NCBI GenBank assembly: GCA_947044405.1 | Contig: CAMRHE010000359.1 | Location: 930,001-994,000, forward strand | Origin: Leptodactylus fallax | Taxonomy: Eukaryota > Chordata > Amphibia > Anura > Leptodactylidae | Length of the DNA stretch: 64,000 bases | Reading direction: 5' to 3' | Shown: piece after piece, positions 24,201 to 36,200 of the stretch | Position numbering within the stretch: position 1 is the first letter of the stretch | Layout: the number at the start of each line of letters is the position of its first letter | The notes under the pieces: generated by a model | The model's input: the letters and a program-made list of their open reading frames with translations, nothing else | The model's database searches: none | What the model was told of the DNA's origin: nothing | Position numbers and translations under genes: made by a program

Positions 24201-27200
24201 TCAGGATCAATGGCCGCACAGTCCAAGTATCCCCTTAGGGGGGAGAGCGTGGACAGGAGGTCGGAGGGGAGGCGGTGGATCCCCAACCACCAGTAAAAAG
24301 AAGGAAGGAAGGGGAGTCACCGGAACCCCACCCCGCCCCACTCCGCTAAAACAATCCAATAATAAGCATAATAGATGAGACCCGTAGACCTAAAAAAAAA
24401 AAAAAAAAGAAGCAAACATAACATTAAGGCATGCAGATTCCAAAGCACCACCGAGAAAAGGGAGAACGTCTCAAGGGGGGGCAGCCTCCTCAGGGATCAG
24501 TCTCCAGCCGGGGCCTCCGAGTGGTCACCACCGCGGAGGATGCATGACGTCGTCTGGGCTCCAATCGTTGCCAAACCGGTGGTGGGGGAGGGGGGTGGAG
24601 AGAATAGCTCCCAGTCTGTTAAATCCGGCAGGGGAACATCCAATAGGTCACAGAAGAGAGGCAAATCCGCAAAGGAGCGAAGCGTAGCGGAGCGACCATC
24701 CCTACGAGCAATGAGAGCAAACGGAAATCCCCACCGGTAAGGAATTTGGTGCTCCTGAAGAATCTGGAGGAGGGGTCGGAGATGGCGGCGTTTCTGGAGG
24801 GTGATTAGCGACAGATCCTGATAGAATTGTAGTGGAGCTCCCTGAAACTCGAAGTCTTTGAGTTTGCGCACTTTGCTCATTATAGCCTCTTTAAGGGTGA
24901 AGTCGTGGAGGCAGCAGATGACATCACGGGGTGTGGCGGAAGATCCTCTGGGTCGAAGGGCTCGATGTGCCCTATCAAACTTAATTTTGTGGGACGGGGG
25001 CTCCTGCAGTATAGTGTTGAAGACAGCCTCCAGCAGAACAGGCAGATCCTCAGATTGGTCAGCCTCTGGGAGTCCCTTGATGCGTATATTGTTGCGCCGG
25101 CCCCTGTTGTCAAGATCCTCCAAGTGGCGTTGCATGTCCCGTATAGCTGAACCCTGTTCAGTGGTAGTATCATGCAGTGAGGCAACATAGTCTCTGGTAG
25201 TGTCATGGTCATTCTCCAGCGTGTCCATTCGGTTAGCAATGGAGTGTAAATCAGTGCGGAGGGTAGCAATTTCAGATCGGAAGGACGCTGTGATTTCCGC
25301 AACCATACTTTTAAGGTCTTGTTTAGTAGGAAGTTGAAGAAGAAGGTCCGCCATGGATGATGGTGCTGAAGATGGGCCTGGAATGCAGCTCTGGGGGTGC
25401 AGGACTGGAGGGGGGGAGGCATAATCCTTGGGGAGTGTGGGGCGGAGGAGCCCCTACGCCAGCGCCTTCCACCGCGCCATCCCCCCCTGAGCTATGGAGG
25501 GGAGGGGCGATGGGGGAAGATAGTAGATGGGGGGCCACAGAGACCAGCTCTGTGGCCACAGGCTGCAACTCATCAGCGGTGTAGGAGGGAGCAGAGCCAC
25601 TGACCTCAGAACTCCTTGAGAAGCTGGAGACATCCGGGGTCCTCTCATGCCGCTCTGCCAGGAGTGCTGGTGAAGCAGAATGTAGTTGCTGGGACATCCC
25701 AGGGTGAGGAGACTGTGGGAGTACTCGTGCTGGGGAAACTCTGGGTTGCCCAGGCGCCGACAGGGATCTCTGTTGAAGCGGCGCTCCGCTGGCTGACAGG
25801 GGGAGCGCGGGAGGAGAGAAGCTGCGCTGCGACCCCTGTGCCTGGAGAGCGGAGGAAATCCAAGATGGCCGCCCCGCAGCAGCCTGGCCCGGTAGAGAAG
25901 GCCGCTGGGCCAGAAAGGCGTCCAGGGTGGCCCCCCCAGACCTCTCCACGGGCGCTGGGGTGCCCGGGGCCACCTTCCTCGGTAAGCGCTTGCCCATACT
26001 GCGCCTGCTGAGGGGTCCACGGGTCTCAGTAGCGAGCGGAGGAGCGGAGAAGGACCTGCGCGCGTGCTACTCCATGCGCGTCCAGGCCACGCCCCCGGGA
26101 GATCTTTTCTGTTGTTGTTAATGGTGAATCTGTGTGAGTTCATGCGCTGACTGAGTCACTGTCCTGTTTCCCCTACATAGAGGCCTGTGGTGGGACACTG
26201 CAAATGGCACCTCACCTTGCCTGCAAAACAGGTGCAAGACCTGCAGACACATCCACACCGCTGACAGTGTACCTATCCCACAGTCACAACAGGTGCACAG
26301 AATTAGGGGGACATTTTCCTGCAGGTCTTCCAATGTGGTGTATCTCATAATGTGTGTGCAATTACTGATCCCTTAATCATGCCCCACAAGTTTCCAGATT
26401 GTTTTATTTCTTGACCTGTTGTAAATAACTTCTCTACTTGTATTGCATTTTGTTATTTTTAAAGATTCAAAGAATCCTTTGAAAGTCCATGTCTTTTGTG
26501 TATAAAACGTCTGTGAATTTTCAGTTTCTTGTATAACACCATGTCTTAAGAAGAGAGCTAGTACTCTAGAAAGCTTACCATCAAATATACTCAGTTAGCC
26601 TCTAAAAGGTGTCGCCTGATTTCTTCACCCTTCCAGTACAAGTCTATGGAAGAGTACAGTCACAGGGGGTGGGTGATCCTCACCCCCCAGCGATGACACT
26701 AGCCTTTAAAGCCCGCTCTTCTGACAGTTGAGAGATATCGGTGCCGAAATTAACTGCATATACCGGGAAAGCTGAAAGTGTGCTGAATTCAATGCACTGT
26801 CAGCTTTCTAGCAGTATATAATACTGCACATTGATGAGGACGTGAAATGTCATCTTTAATTCTGGAAGCCTATAATTTGCTGTGCATTAATGGATCCGTA
26901 CAGGACTTTTGTGCCTGATTTATGAAGAAGTTGGTCGTGTGAATAGGCTTTATTTAATGAAACTAAAATTATAGGAGCCTGTTAGGTGGTTTGGAGACAC
27001 TAAACTACTAGTATACCATTATGCAACTGGCTTTTGTGTCGCAAACCTACCTAAATGCAATTCTACATTTTACTCAGCAGGGACACAAGTCTGGGAGTCC
27101 TCTTCCACTCATTGGCACATGAACACCTTGCCCAATGAAGCTAAGAATGGTACACACTGGGGGTGTTGTGAGGAGAGGTATATTGTCCTGGACTTCATCA

Positions 27201-30200
27201 GACACAATGTCCAGACATAGAGGTGATGGTCTTGGTAGCCATACTCTGCTCCAACAGATAATTCCTGTATTCTTGGTCGTATCCATTAAAAAGACTGTCA
27301 ACACTAAGATGGTTAGAGGCAATCTTTAAAACTCTGCAAAACTTTTAATTATTTATATTTGCAAAAAATGTTTACTTTTCAATTGTCTCCAGATTTAAAA
27401 TGGTTATGTTTATGGGAAAACCCCTTTAATAAGATATATTACAAAGTTTCTTATATTCGAGCACTATTCACTTATGAAAAGTTGTTATAACTGGTACACT
27501 TTAATGTTTGTTATTTTCACTGTCATTTGCATGTAGACTTATTGTAAAAATGAGGATAAGAAATCATACGCAATATCTGCAGGAATGGCAGAGGCTACCT
27601 TTAGATTATATGCATGTATACGCAGTTTAGAATAACAGTCAGATTCCTAGAAACAAAGGTGTGAGGTATTAAGCGTTATAGTACAGAAAATAAGTTCTGT
27701 TAACACACATCACTGCAACACATCCCACCTTCTGTTTCCGTCTCTTGTCCATGATCTGGTTCAGTTGTGCCGCTCTGACATTTATCTCTTCTTCAATGAG
27801 AATTGAGAACAGGAGATTGCTTATTTTCAGTTCTTCCTGTTCAATAGAAAGTTATCAAATTCAATAGAAGCAAACCTTCCAACAATAAACCACAATGATA
27901 CATCTAGGCTAGGTTCACAATACGTAATTTGAAGCTGATTTTGAGGTGGATTCCAAATCCCAAAATCCGGGATGAATTTTGCCTCCCATTATTTTCAATC
28001 AGAGGCAGTGATGGACTCTTCTTTGTTTCGGGATGCTAAAAAAAAAAAAAGCATCCTGCTCGATTTCTCCACAGATTCTGCGGCTCATTCAGCCATGGAA
28101 TCCACGGCACACGCTTATTAGCCATACTGTGTTTGCGTATAATCAGTGAGCAAATTACTTTGTGCCATGGGATCCACAGCGCTGGAATCTGGAGAAGAAT
28201 CTGAGGCCAAAGGCAAATTCCTCTCCAAATTCTGCCATGTGAACATAGCCTTTGAGAAGTATCCATCATTTTGCTTTTCATTCCACTGCTGGTTACATGC
28301 ACTACTACAATCATTCGGTACCACAGGGCTTATGTGAAGTCTCAAGGACTACATAAATTGCATAAGTGTCCCCTTTAGGAAAACAGAAAATTATACGTAT
28401 TCTAATGCTTATTACCTGATAGATGACCATTTCACATTTCACCTTTTTTTCAAATAATTTACTCAAGATCTCATCAAAAGCTAGCGTGGTCTCCATAATG
28501 GACGCCTGAATCTTTTTCATTTCTGCCTCTAGTATCTAGTGATAAATGAACAGACGTTAATGGCGAAGCAGATCACATCTTCACAACTACACGTGAGCAA
28601 AGCTCAACCATGATGATATATTTCCTGCCCAGTGCTAAATCATTACATTTCTGCACACAGATATATAGGCAGATTTCTGATCTATCTAAAAGAAGTGTCT
28701 TTCACCACACCAACCAATCACAGCCCAGCTTTTATTTCTTATAGGACTTAGGATAGGTCATGTGATTGGTGGAGGTCTGACACCCAGGACCCCCACAGAT
28801 CAGCTAGTTGAAGAGGCTGCAGTGTTACGGTGAGTGGTGAGTGCTAGTTACAACCTCTTCCCATTCACTTCTATAGGACGAAGCTATAACTACATCTCAT
28901 GGCTGCTATGAAACAGACGCTGTGCAATATAGACTGTGAAGGAATAACAGGACTCGCACGAGTGCTGCTGGCTCTTTAAACAACTGTTTAGCAGGGGTTC
29001 CAGGTGTCTCTGACCCCCACTGATCTTTCATTTCTGACCTATCCTGAGCATAGATGATCAATAACAAAGAACTGGTCAACCCCTTTAAAGCTCTCCATTC
29101 TTATCTCTTACCTTCCTATACTTTTCCTTCTCCTCATTGAGATCCTTACATTTTTTATCATAGTCCTTGAACTGCTTTTTTTCATCTTCAGTCCACTCAG
29201 TCTCAGCTTTGGACATAAAGCCTGGCTGTGCCACTTCCTGAAAGACATGATGTGTAAGGTAATGGGCTTACATTTTTTATGACTATTACTACCATTACAT
29301 GATGGGCTTCAATTATGTAGAACGGCTTGAGCTATATGAAGACAAAACCTATACTTATCATTAAAGGGGTATTCCATCTAAGCTGTTTATGGAATAGCCA
29401 CCGGATATGCAATAAATGGCCTATAGATACAGTTCCCAACTCTGAGACCTGCTTCTATCTCGAGAATGGGTCAGTGTCCCCATCCCTCGACCACTTTGAT
29501 TGGAGAGGTGGCTGTACATGAATAGCTCTCTCCAATAGGGGGAAACGTGGGAAATTCCTGGCACTGCTCACAAGAGGCTTGTTTAAAGCTGGATAAGCGT
29601 GTTTCGGTGTTTATCTATTTCTAGGGGACCACTAATATGTAAATGCACGGTGACTTTCTTTGATACATATTTGAGTCCACTGGCGTGTGGTCTATGGATT
29701 CATTTACGGTATTATGTGTTGACATTCATGCTTACATTTTTAGCAATAAAGGTTGTCTTTTAATATACAGGATATTAGTGCAAGGATACATATGGGACAC
29801 CACTGCAATGCTCACCCGCTATAAAAAAGATGTGTGCACTGCAGTTCTTGGCATGTAAACAATTCCAGAAACCGCAGTCCCATGAAAACCAGACATACGC
29901 CAAAAAAAAAAAAAAAAAAAGTCAGGGTAACTGCCCTAATACCTACTTGTATACTCTTAGTAAGATACAAATAGATATTTGGCAGGTACCCTGACATTTT
30001 TTTTATTTTTTGTCTTATTCCAAGAGGACCCCTTTACGGATAACCCATCAATTTTTAAAGTGGATACCCCTTTAGGACCAGGACAGCCCATTTAAATATG
30101 GGTCAGTTAGTGGAATCGGCCAATAAAAATCGTTCTGAAGTATGAAAATCAGCGGTGAGGGGGAATAAAGTGTTTTGCATATGTAAATGTCCACACAACC

Positions 30201-33200
30201 AATGAGCAGCAAGGAGAAGCCTCGGGTCACATGCCTCATATCAAGTGACATCTTGCCCATAACTTGGTACTGCTGAGTAAGTATGTGGGCTCAGAGAGCT
30301 TACAGAAGTGGTTTGTATGGCATATGAACATATTTGAAGAACACAGGTTTGCCAAAAATATACTTTAAAATGGAGCTGTAAACTATAGTTGCTCATTTCT
30401 TCCATAGTCTCAGGTTTGTCACAACAAATAATGAATCTCACCATTCTCAAAATATCTTCCTTCTTCACCTCCAGGACGCCTCCCATCATGTCATTGAGAG
30501 CTCGCTGTTTGGCATTGTCTTCCTAAAGAAGAAAAGGTGATAAATCATTGAAAATCCTAACAGATAAGTCTACCGAATTCAGCCGACAGCTCTTATTTAT
30601 TTCAACAGAGGGAAGGGGAAATGCTGCTGCCGACAACTCTGTTCCTCAAGGAACAATAGATTGATCCATCCATTTCCTGAAGACTGTAATAGTCTAATAA
30701 TATCTGTCAATGAACTAACTGCAGCAACCATAAAGCGCATACATCCTGCTGCACGCTCTATACAGACAATGCAGGAAGGAGGTGTGTATCTCTATTATGG
30801 CAGGATAGTTGTTAAACCTATAGAAATAAATGCTACATCCTAAAAAAAAAAAAAAAAAAAAAACATTATACATTCTACAAACCTGTTAAATGAACTGAAA
30901 AATGAGACTTCCCTTAAAATGGGTAAAAGGGGCAACTGGGAACTGTGGACTACATGGATCATACAGTGCCTTGCAAAGGTATTCGGCCCCCTTGAACTTT
31001 TCAACCTTTTGCCACATTTCAGGCTTCAAACATAAGGATATAAAATTTTAATTTTTTGGTGAAGACTCAACAAGTGGGACACAATTGTGAAGTGGAATGA
31101 AATTTATTGGTTATTTTAAACTTTTGTAAAAAATAAAAAACTGAAAAGTGGGGCGTGCAATATTATTCGGCCCCTTTACTTTCAGTGCAGCAAACTCACT
31201 CCAGAAGTTCAGTGAGGATCTCTGAATGATCCAATGTTGTCCTAAATGACTGATGATAATAAATATAATCCACCTGTGTGTAATCAAGTCTCCGTATAAA
31301 TGCACCTGCTCTGTGGTAGTCTCAGGGTTCTGTTTAAAGCGCAGAGAGCATCATGAAGACCAAGGAACACACCAGGCAGGTCCGTGATAATGTTGTGGAG
31401 AAGTTTAAAGCCGGATTTGGATACAAAAAGATTTCCCAAACTTGAAACATCCCAAGGAGCACTGTACAAGTGATCATATTGAAATGGAAGGAGTATCAGA
31501 CTACTGCAAATCTACCAAGACCCGGCCGTCCCTCTAAACTTTCATCTCAAACAAGGAGAAGACTGATCAGAGATGCAGCCAAGAGGCCCATGATCACTCT
31601 GGATGTACTGCAGAGATCTACAGATGAGGTGGGAGAGTCTGTCCATAGGACAACAATCAGTCGTACACTGCACAAATCTGGCCTTTATGGAAGAGTGGCA
31701 AGAAAAAAGCCATTTCTCAAAGATATCCATAAAAAGTCTCGTTTAAAGTTTGCCACAAGCCACCTGGCAGACATACCAAACATGTGGAAGAAGGTGCTCT
31801 GGTCAGATGAAAGCAAAATCGAACTTTTTGGCCACAATGCAAAACGATATGTTTGGCGTAAAAGCAACACAGCTCATCACCCTGAACACACCATCCCCAC
31901 TGTCAATCATGGTAGTGGCAGCATCATGGTTTGGGCCTGCTTTTCTTCAGCAGGGACAGGGAAGATGGTTAAAATTGATGGGAAGATGGATGGAGCCAAA
32001 TACAGGACCATTCTGGAAGAAAACCTGTTGGAGTCTGCAAAAGACCTGAGACTGGGACGGAGATTTATCTTCCAACAAGACAATGATCCCAAACATAAAG
32101 CAAAATCTAAAATGGAATGGTTCACAAATAAACGTATCCAGGTGTTAGAATGGCCAAGTCAAAGTCCAGACCTGAATCCAATCGAGAATCTGTGGAAAGA
32201 GCTGAAAACTGCTGTTCACAAACGCTCTCCATCCAACCTCACTGAGCTCGAGCTGTTTTCCAAGGAAGAATGGGCAAGAATTTCAGTCTCTCGATGTGCA
32301 AAACTGATAGAGACATACCCCAAGCGACTTACAGCTGTAATCGCAGCAAAAGGTGGCGCTACAAAGTATTAACTTAAGGGGGCCGAATAATTTGGCACGC
32401 CCCACTTTTCAGTTTTTTATTTTTTACAAAAGTTTAAAATATCCAATAAATTTCATTCCACTTCACTATTGTGTCCCACTTGTTGTTGATTCTTCACCAA
32501 AAAATTAAAATTTTATATCCTTATGTTTGAAGCCTGAAATGTGACAAAAGGTTGAAAAGTTCAAGGGGGCCGAATACTTTCGCAAGGCACTGTAAGTGGC
32601 ATCATTTTAGCCAAAGTAAAAGTTCAGCTAATTTATGGGTATGTATTGTAACTATATGACTGCATGTGACCTAGATGATAAATTTGTCACTGCCATTAAC
32701 TTTGATATAGACTAAAATTCCGACACTTATTCTACGCCAGGGTCTGTATGGGGTAGCAATGCCAGTTTTTTTCTCATTTGCGATTTTTATGTGACTTTTC
32801 AATAATTCTGAGAAAGCAGTAAATCACTTTTCAGCTTCATTTTGCAAACTGACATACATGGCAAAAATAGAAATGGCTGCTTAAAAGATCAGTATTTTGG
32901 AGTAAAATGCTCCATATAAAATGTGCAAATACATGAATAAATATTGGCTTCTGTCTCCCTGCCGGGGTTCTTTGGTAATACTCATCTCTGTAGAAATCTC
33001 CCTAATAATAATGAATTATAATACAGTCTACACTTACCTGTGCAGCCAATCGCTTCTCCTCTTCCTGCTTTGCTTGCTGCTCTGCCTTTGCCTTTTGTTC
33101 AGGGGTTAAATATTTTTCAACCTTTATCTTTAGTCACATAAAAAAGTTTGAAGTTAATGGAACAGCCACAGATAGTTTCTCATCATAAAAGGATTGTCTA

Positions 33201-36200
33201 ATACAGGTAGAAAACAGTGCAAAGTTAGACTAGACTGTCTTAAACTGCACTAGATTTACCACAATGGCTGATGCTGGATGATAAATCTGGTGCATTTCAG
33301 ATTGTCTAGCCTAACTTTACACCACCAACATGCTGGCTTACTTTACACCAAAAAAATGCCCCCAAAATTTTGGTACATAATGTTGTGTCTTAAGTCACGC
33401 CCCTTTCCTAATTGATCACACCCTTTTTTGGCAAGCCATACCTCCCGTTGAATAAGTCAGAAAAAGTGTCTAAAAAATTATAAATGTGGTGAAATTCATG
33501 TACGTTTATACATTTACTGCAGCTTATAGTTTGAAAAATAAAATATGACGGGCATATTTTGGGCATACTGAGTTCGGTATGCCTTCTAATGGTCTTAGGA
33601 GTCACTGCAGATTCTGAATATTTTTCTGCACAAATATTTTGTTAGTACAAAGATCACAAAATTCCTGCAGGATTAAAATATCAGTTTTCTAACTACAGTG
33701 GCCAGTAAAGAAGACAAAATCTCATGCACATGAATTCTGTGCACAAACTGAGTTGTGAATAAGGACCAAAGGAGATTTAGAACCTGTGAAGCCACCCCCT
33801 AACATTCATCCATAAGCCCACAATCGACAGACTAGCTAAAAAGCGGGAAGACAACATTAACAATTTTGTCAGTTTTGTCACAAGGGACTCCATCCAGAAG
33901 TCTTTGCAGGTCTACATGGAGAGACTGTGATGGAAAAAATAACAAGCAAAGCTGATGCCTGATTTTAGTAAGCCATATATAAAAAAAAAAAACAACAGCA
34001 ATGAGAGGTAAGCTTGTCTTAAGCTTATTGGGGCAAAGTGATATAAATATCTTGGAAACCTTCATTCCCCCTTTGTGTGCCTATTATCCTTGTACTGTAA
34101 CCCTCCCATGGTCAGGGGGCAGTAGTTATAGGGCATCACAAGCTTATAAAATGTTTCATATTTGTATCCTATATGTTTAAGTCAGACTCGGAATGGGTTG
34201 AGAAAAAACAAAGAAGCAATACTCGCCTCACCAATCCCTTCCTGTTGCTGTTGCAATTTTAGCTGAGTCCCTGATGCTCTCTACTTCTTGGTCCTGTCAA
34301 GTAAGAAACACCTGCTCAGCCAATGACAGGCTAAGGCGGGTCACAAATTTCCTGTGTCTCAAAATGGGAGCAGGAAGTAGAGACAAATGGGGGCATAGTA
34401 AGCAGTGGAGAGGGATCAGCCAGGTGAGTAATGTGTTTTTTTTTTTTTTTTTTTTTTTTTTATTAACTCATACAGGGTATGTGTTATTTTCTTTGCCAGG
34501 GATCCCATTTAATGGAAACACAAGTAAAAAGTTTACAATTTTAGTAGCACAACAGGTTTGCATCTCAAATTGAGCCTTTTCAAACCTATTTTCGCTTGTC
34601 ATAGCACTTTTGTAAAAAGCAGGTGGGCCATGGACAGGACCTATTGTGGAGGGGAGCACAGTTTAATTCATTTACAATTACTTATGTCAATTTGAGTAAC
34701 TCCTGTATTGTCCTCCATCTGTATGGTGAAGTAGGTTTCAGTTTCTGACGCATGCGCCAGAATTATAAAGAGGCCTCTGCCTTCTAATAACTGTGGTACC
34801 TGACAGCAGTGGAGCACAGATTAAGAATGCTGGTCCAAAAAGTCTACAGAAAAAAACTGCATACTGTTTCCTTAGGTTCTTCTTACAAATATGATACTGA
34901 AGCGACAAAGTGTGATACTCATGGTGCCTGAAAATACTGTGGAGATTGGTAGTTTAGTGGCCATTCTGGGGGCAGAATGTTGATATTATCTTAGTATGCT
35001 ATACAACTACTAATTCTGATGAAATAGATGAAAGAAATGGAGGAAATTTATTAAGACTGGTTATTTTTGTGCCATCAGACTCGCCAAAATGACTAAAACG
35101 CTCCAGTTCTAGTAATTCTTGTGCAGATAGGTGCGCCTGATCACAAATCTGTGCCAGTCAGGAACTAGTGTAGATTTGTGATATAACTCACACCAGTTTT
35201 CTGGTGAGAATTAAGTTAAATCTGGTGGACCGGCATACCCGGCTTGCCTTCATTCCTGCCCTGCTCTGAACACTAAGAAAGTGGCGAGAGGATTGCAGGG
35301 CCCGAGTTGCACTACAGTGCAGCAAAAATACACCAAGTAGAAGCGCATTTTTGCCCACTTTCTAGGCCAATGTGTGATGATACTCAGTGAATAATATTAC
35401 CTCTGAATCTTCCACAGTGAGGGCTCTTTCCGGCTTTTCATTATCTGTCAATTTTGGTTCTATTAGTTTTTCTTGTATATTTAGCTCAGACATTATCTCC
35501 AGGATTCTCTGATTCCTTTCATTCCCACGAGCAACTTCTTGTTCTTTCTGTCTGTAGAATACTTCAAACTCTTTGTTAAAGGCTGCTTTTACATTATAGA
35601 TAATGTCCTGCATGATAAAGAATTATACATTCGGTGACCTATTGTCAATGCTTTGGATATACTCTATCAACTTGGAAGATACCACAATGTACCGCAAAAG
35701 AATGGAACTGAAAAACTGGCTATCAACTTGGATATACTCACACATGGCAGATCTGTTACACAAATTTCTGTGACAAAAAATCAGTTCCATAAATGTGAAT
35801 GAGGTTGTGTAGGCAGTAATAATATGGATTTCTTAATCGTCATATTTCAATGTCTTTTTGTAAGTATACTTTGGCTTCACTGCACATGTGCTCAGCGTGC
35901 AGCGCATGCGCAATACAGACCATGGCTTCATCACAGAAATGTCAAATTCACAGAGAACACCAATGTGGACTCCGCTGGTGGTTTGGTGGTGTCCCAAAAC
36001 CTTTTGACAGATTTCTTTCAATTGCATTAAATAATAAATCTATATTGTATAATGGTACTCTAGGAAACAGCTATTCATTTTTATAAAAGAAACCAGTACA
36101 GGACTCTTTAACCTTTATCCACAGCTTTGAAGTGCTCTAATGGATATAATGTGATAGTCGCCATTTGCAGGTCACTTACCTGCAGTAATATGATTTGGTT

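Larger units (their letters stand above)
19860..26098 (-). mobile_element. Near-full-length L1/Tx1-type LINE
   Basis: About 6.2 kb. The 5' end near 26098 starts GGGGGCGTGGCC on the minus strand. ORF1 occupies 24497-25997 (broken), ORF2 20112-23921 (one stop), then a C-rich 3' UTR, a polyadenylation signal AATAAA near 19886-19891 and a poly(A) tail at 19860-19873. Two ORFs, an APE-type endonuclease, an L1-type ORF1 coiled coil plus RRM, and a C-terminal CCHC place it in the L1/Tx1 group. The near-intact frames mean a recent insertion. No clear target duplication is found, because the 3' flank is the anomalous stretch. Confidence 0.88.
19046..26633 (-). mobile_element. Rearranged Penelope-like element (PLE) hosting a LINE
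   Basis: Pseudo-LTR sequence occurs in inverted orientation at both ends (19046-19588 minus; 26361-26634 plus). The near-matching 14-mers CAGTACAAGTGTAT (19032-19045) and CAGTACAAGTCTAT (26634-26647) look like target duplications. Between them lie three coding fragments of the PLE C-terminal linker and GIY-YIG endonuclease, one reversed. Only the 3' part of a PLE is present; no reverse transcriptase is visible. The LINE at 19860-26098 splits the GIY-YIG segment. Confidence 0.8.
18855..26855. mobile_element. Outer TTAA-flanked MITE, split by a Penelope-like element
   Basis: Left arm 18855-19045 and right arm about 26648-26855 are inverted counterparts: GAACCTTTCAAGTCCTCA against TGAGGACGTGAAATGTCATC, and GCACACTGTCGGCTTTCCCG against CGGGAAAGCTGAAAGTGTGC. 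TTAA occurs at both outer edges. The 7.6 kb between the arms is younger insertions. Confidence 0.75.

Noticed and set aside
24375..26121. Plus-strand open frames of 60-130 codons
   Set aside because: Antisense shadows of the GC-rich LINE ORF1 region.
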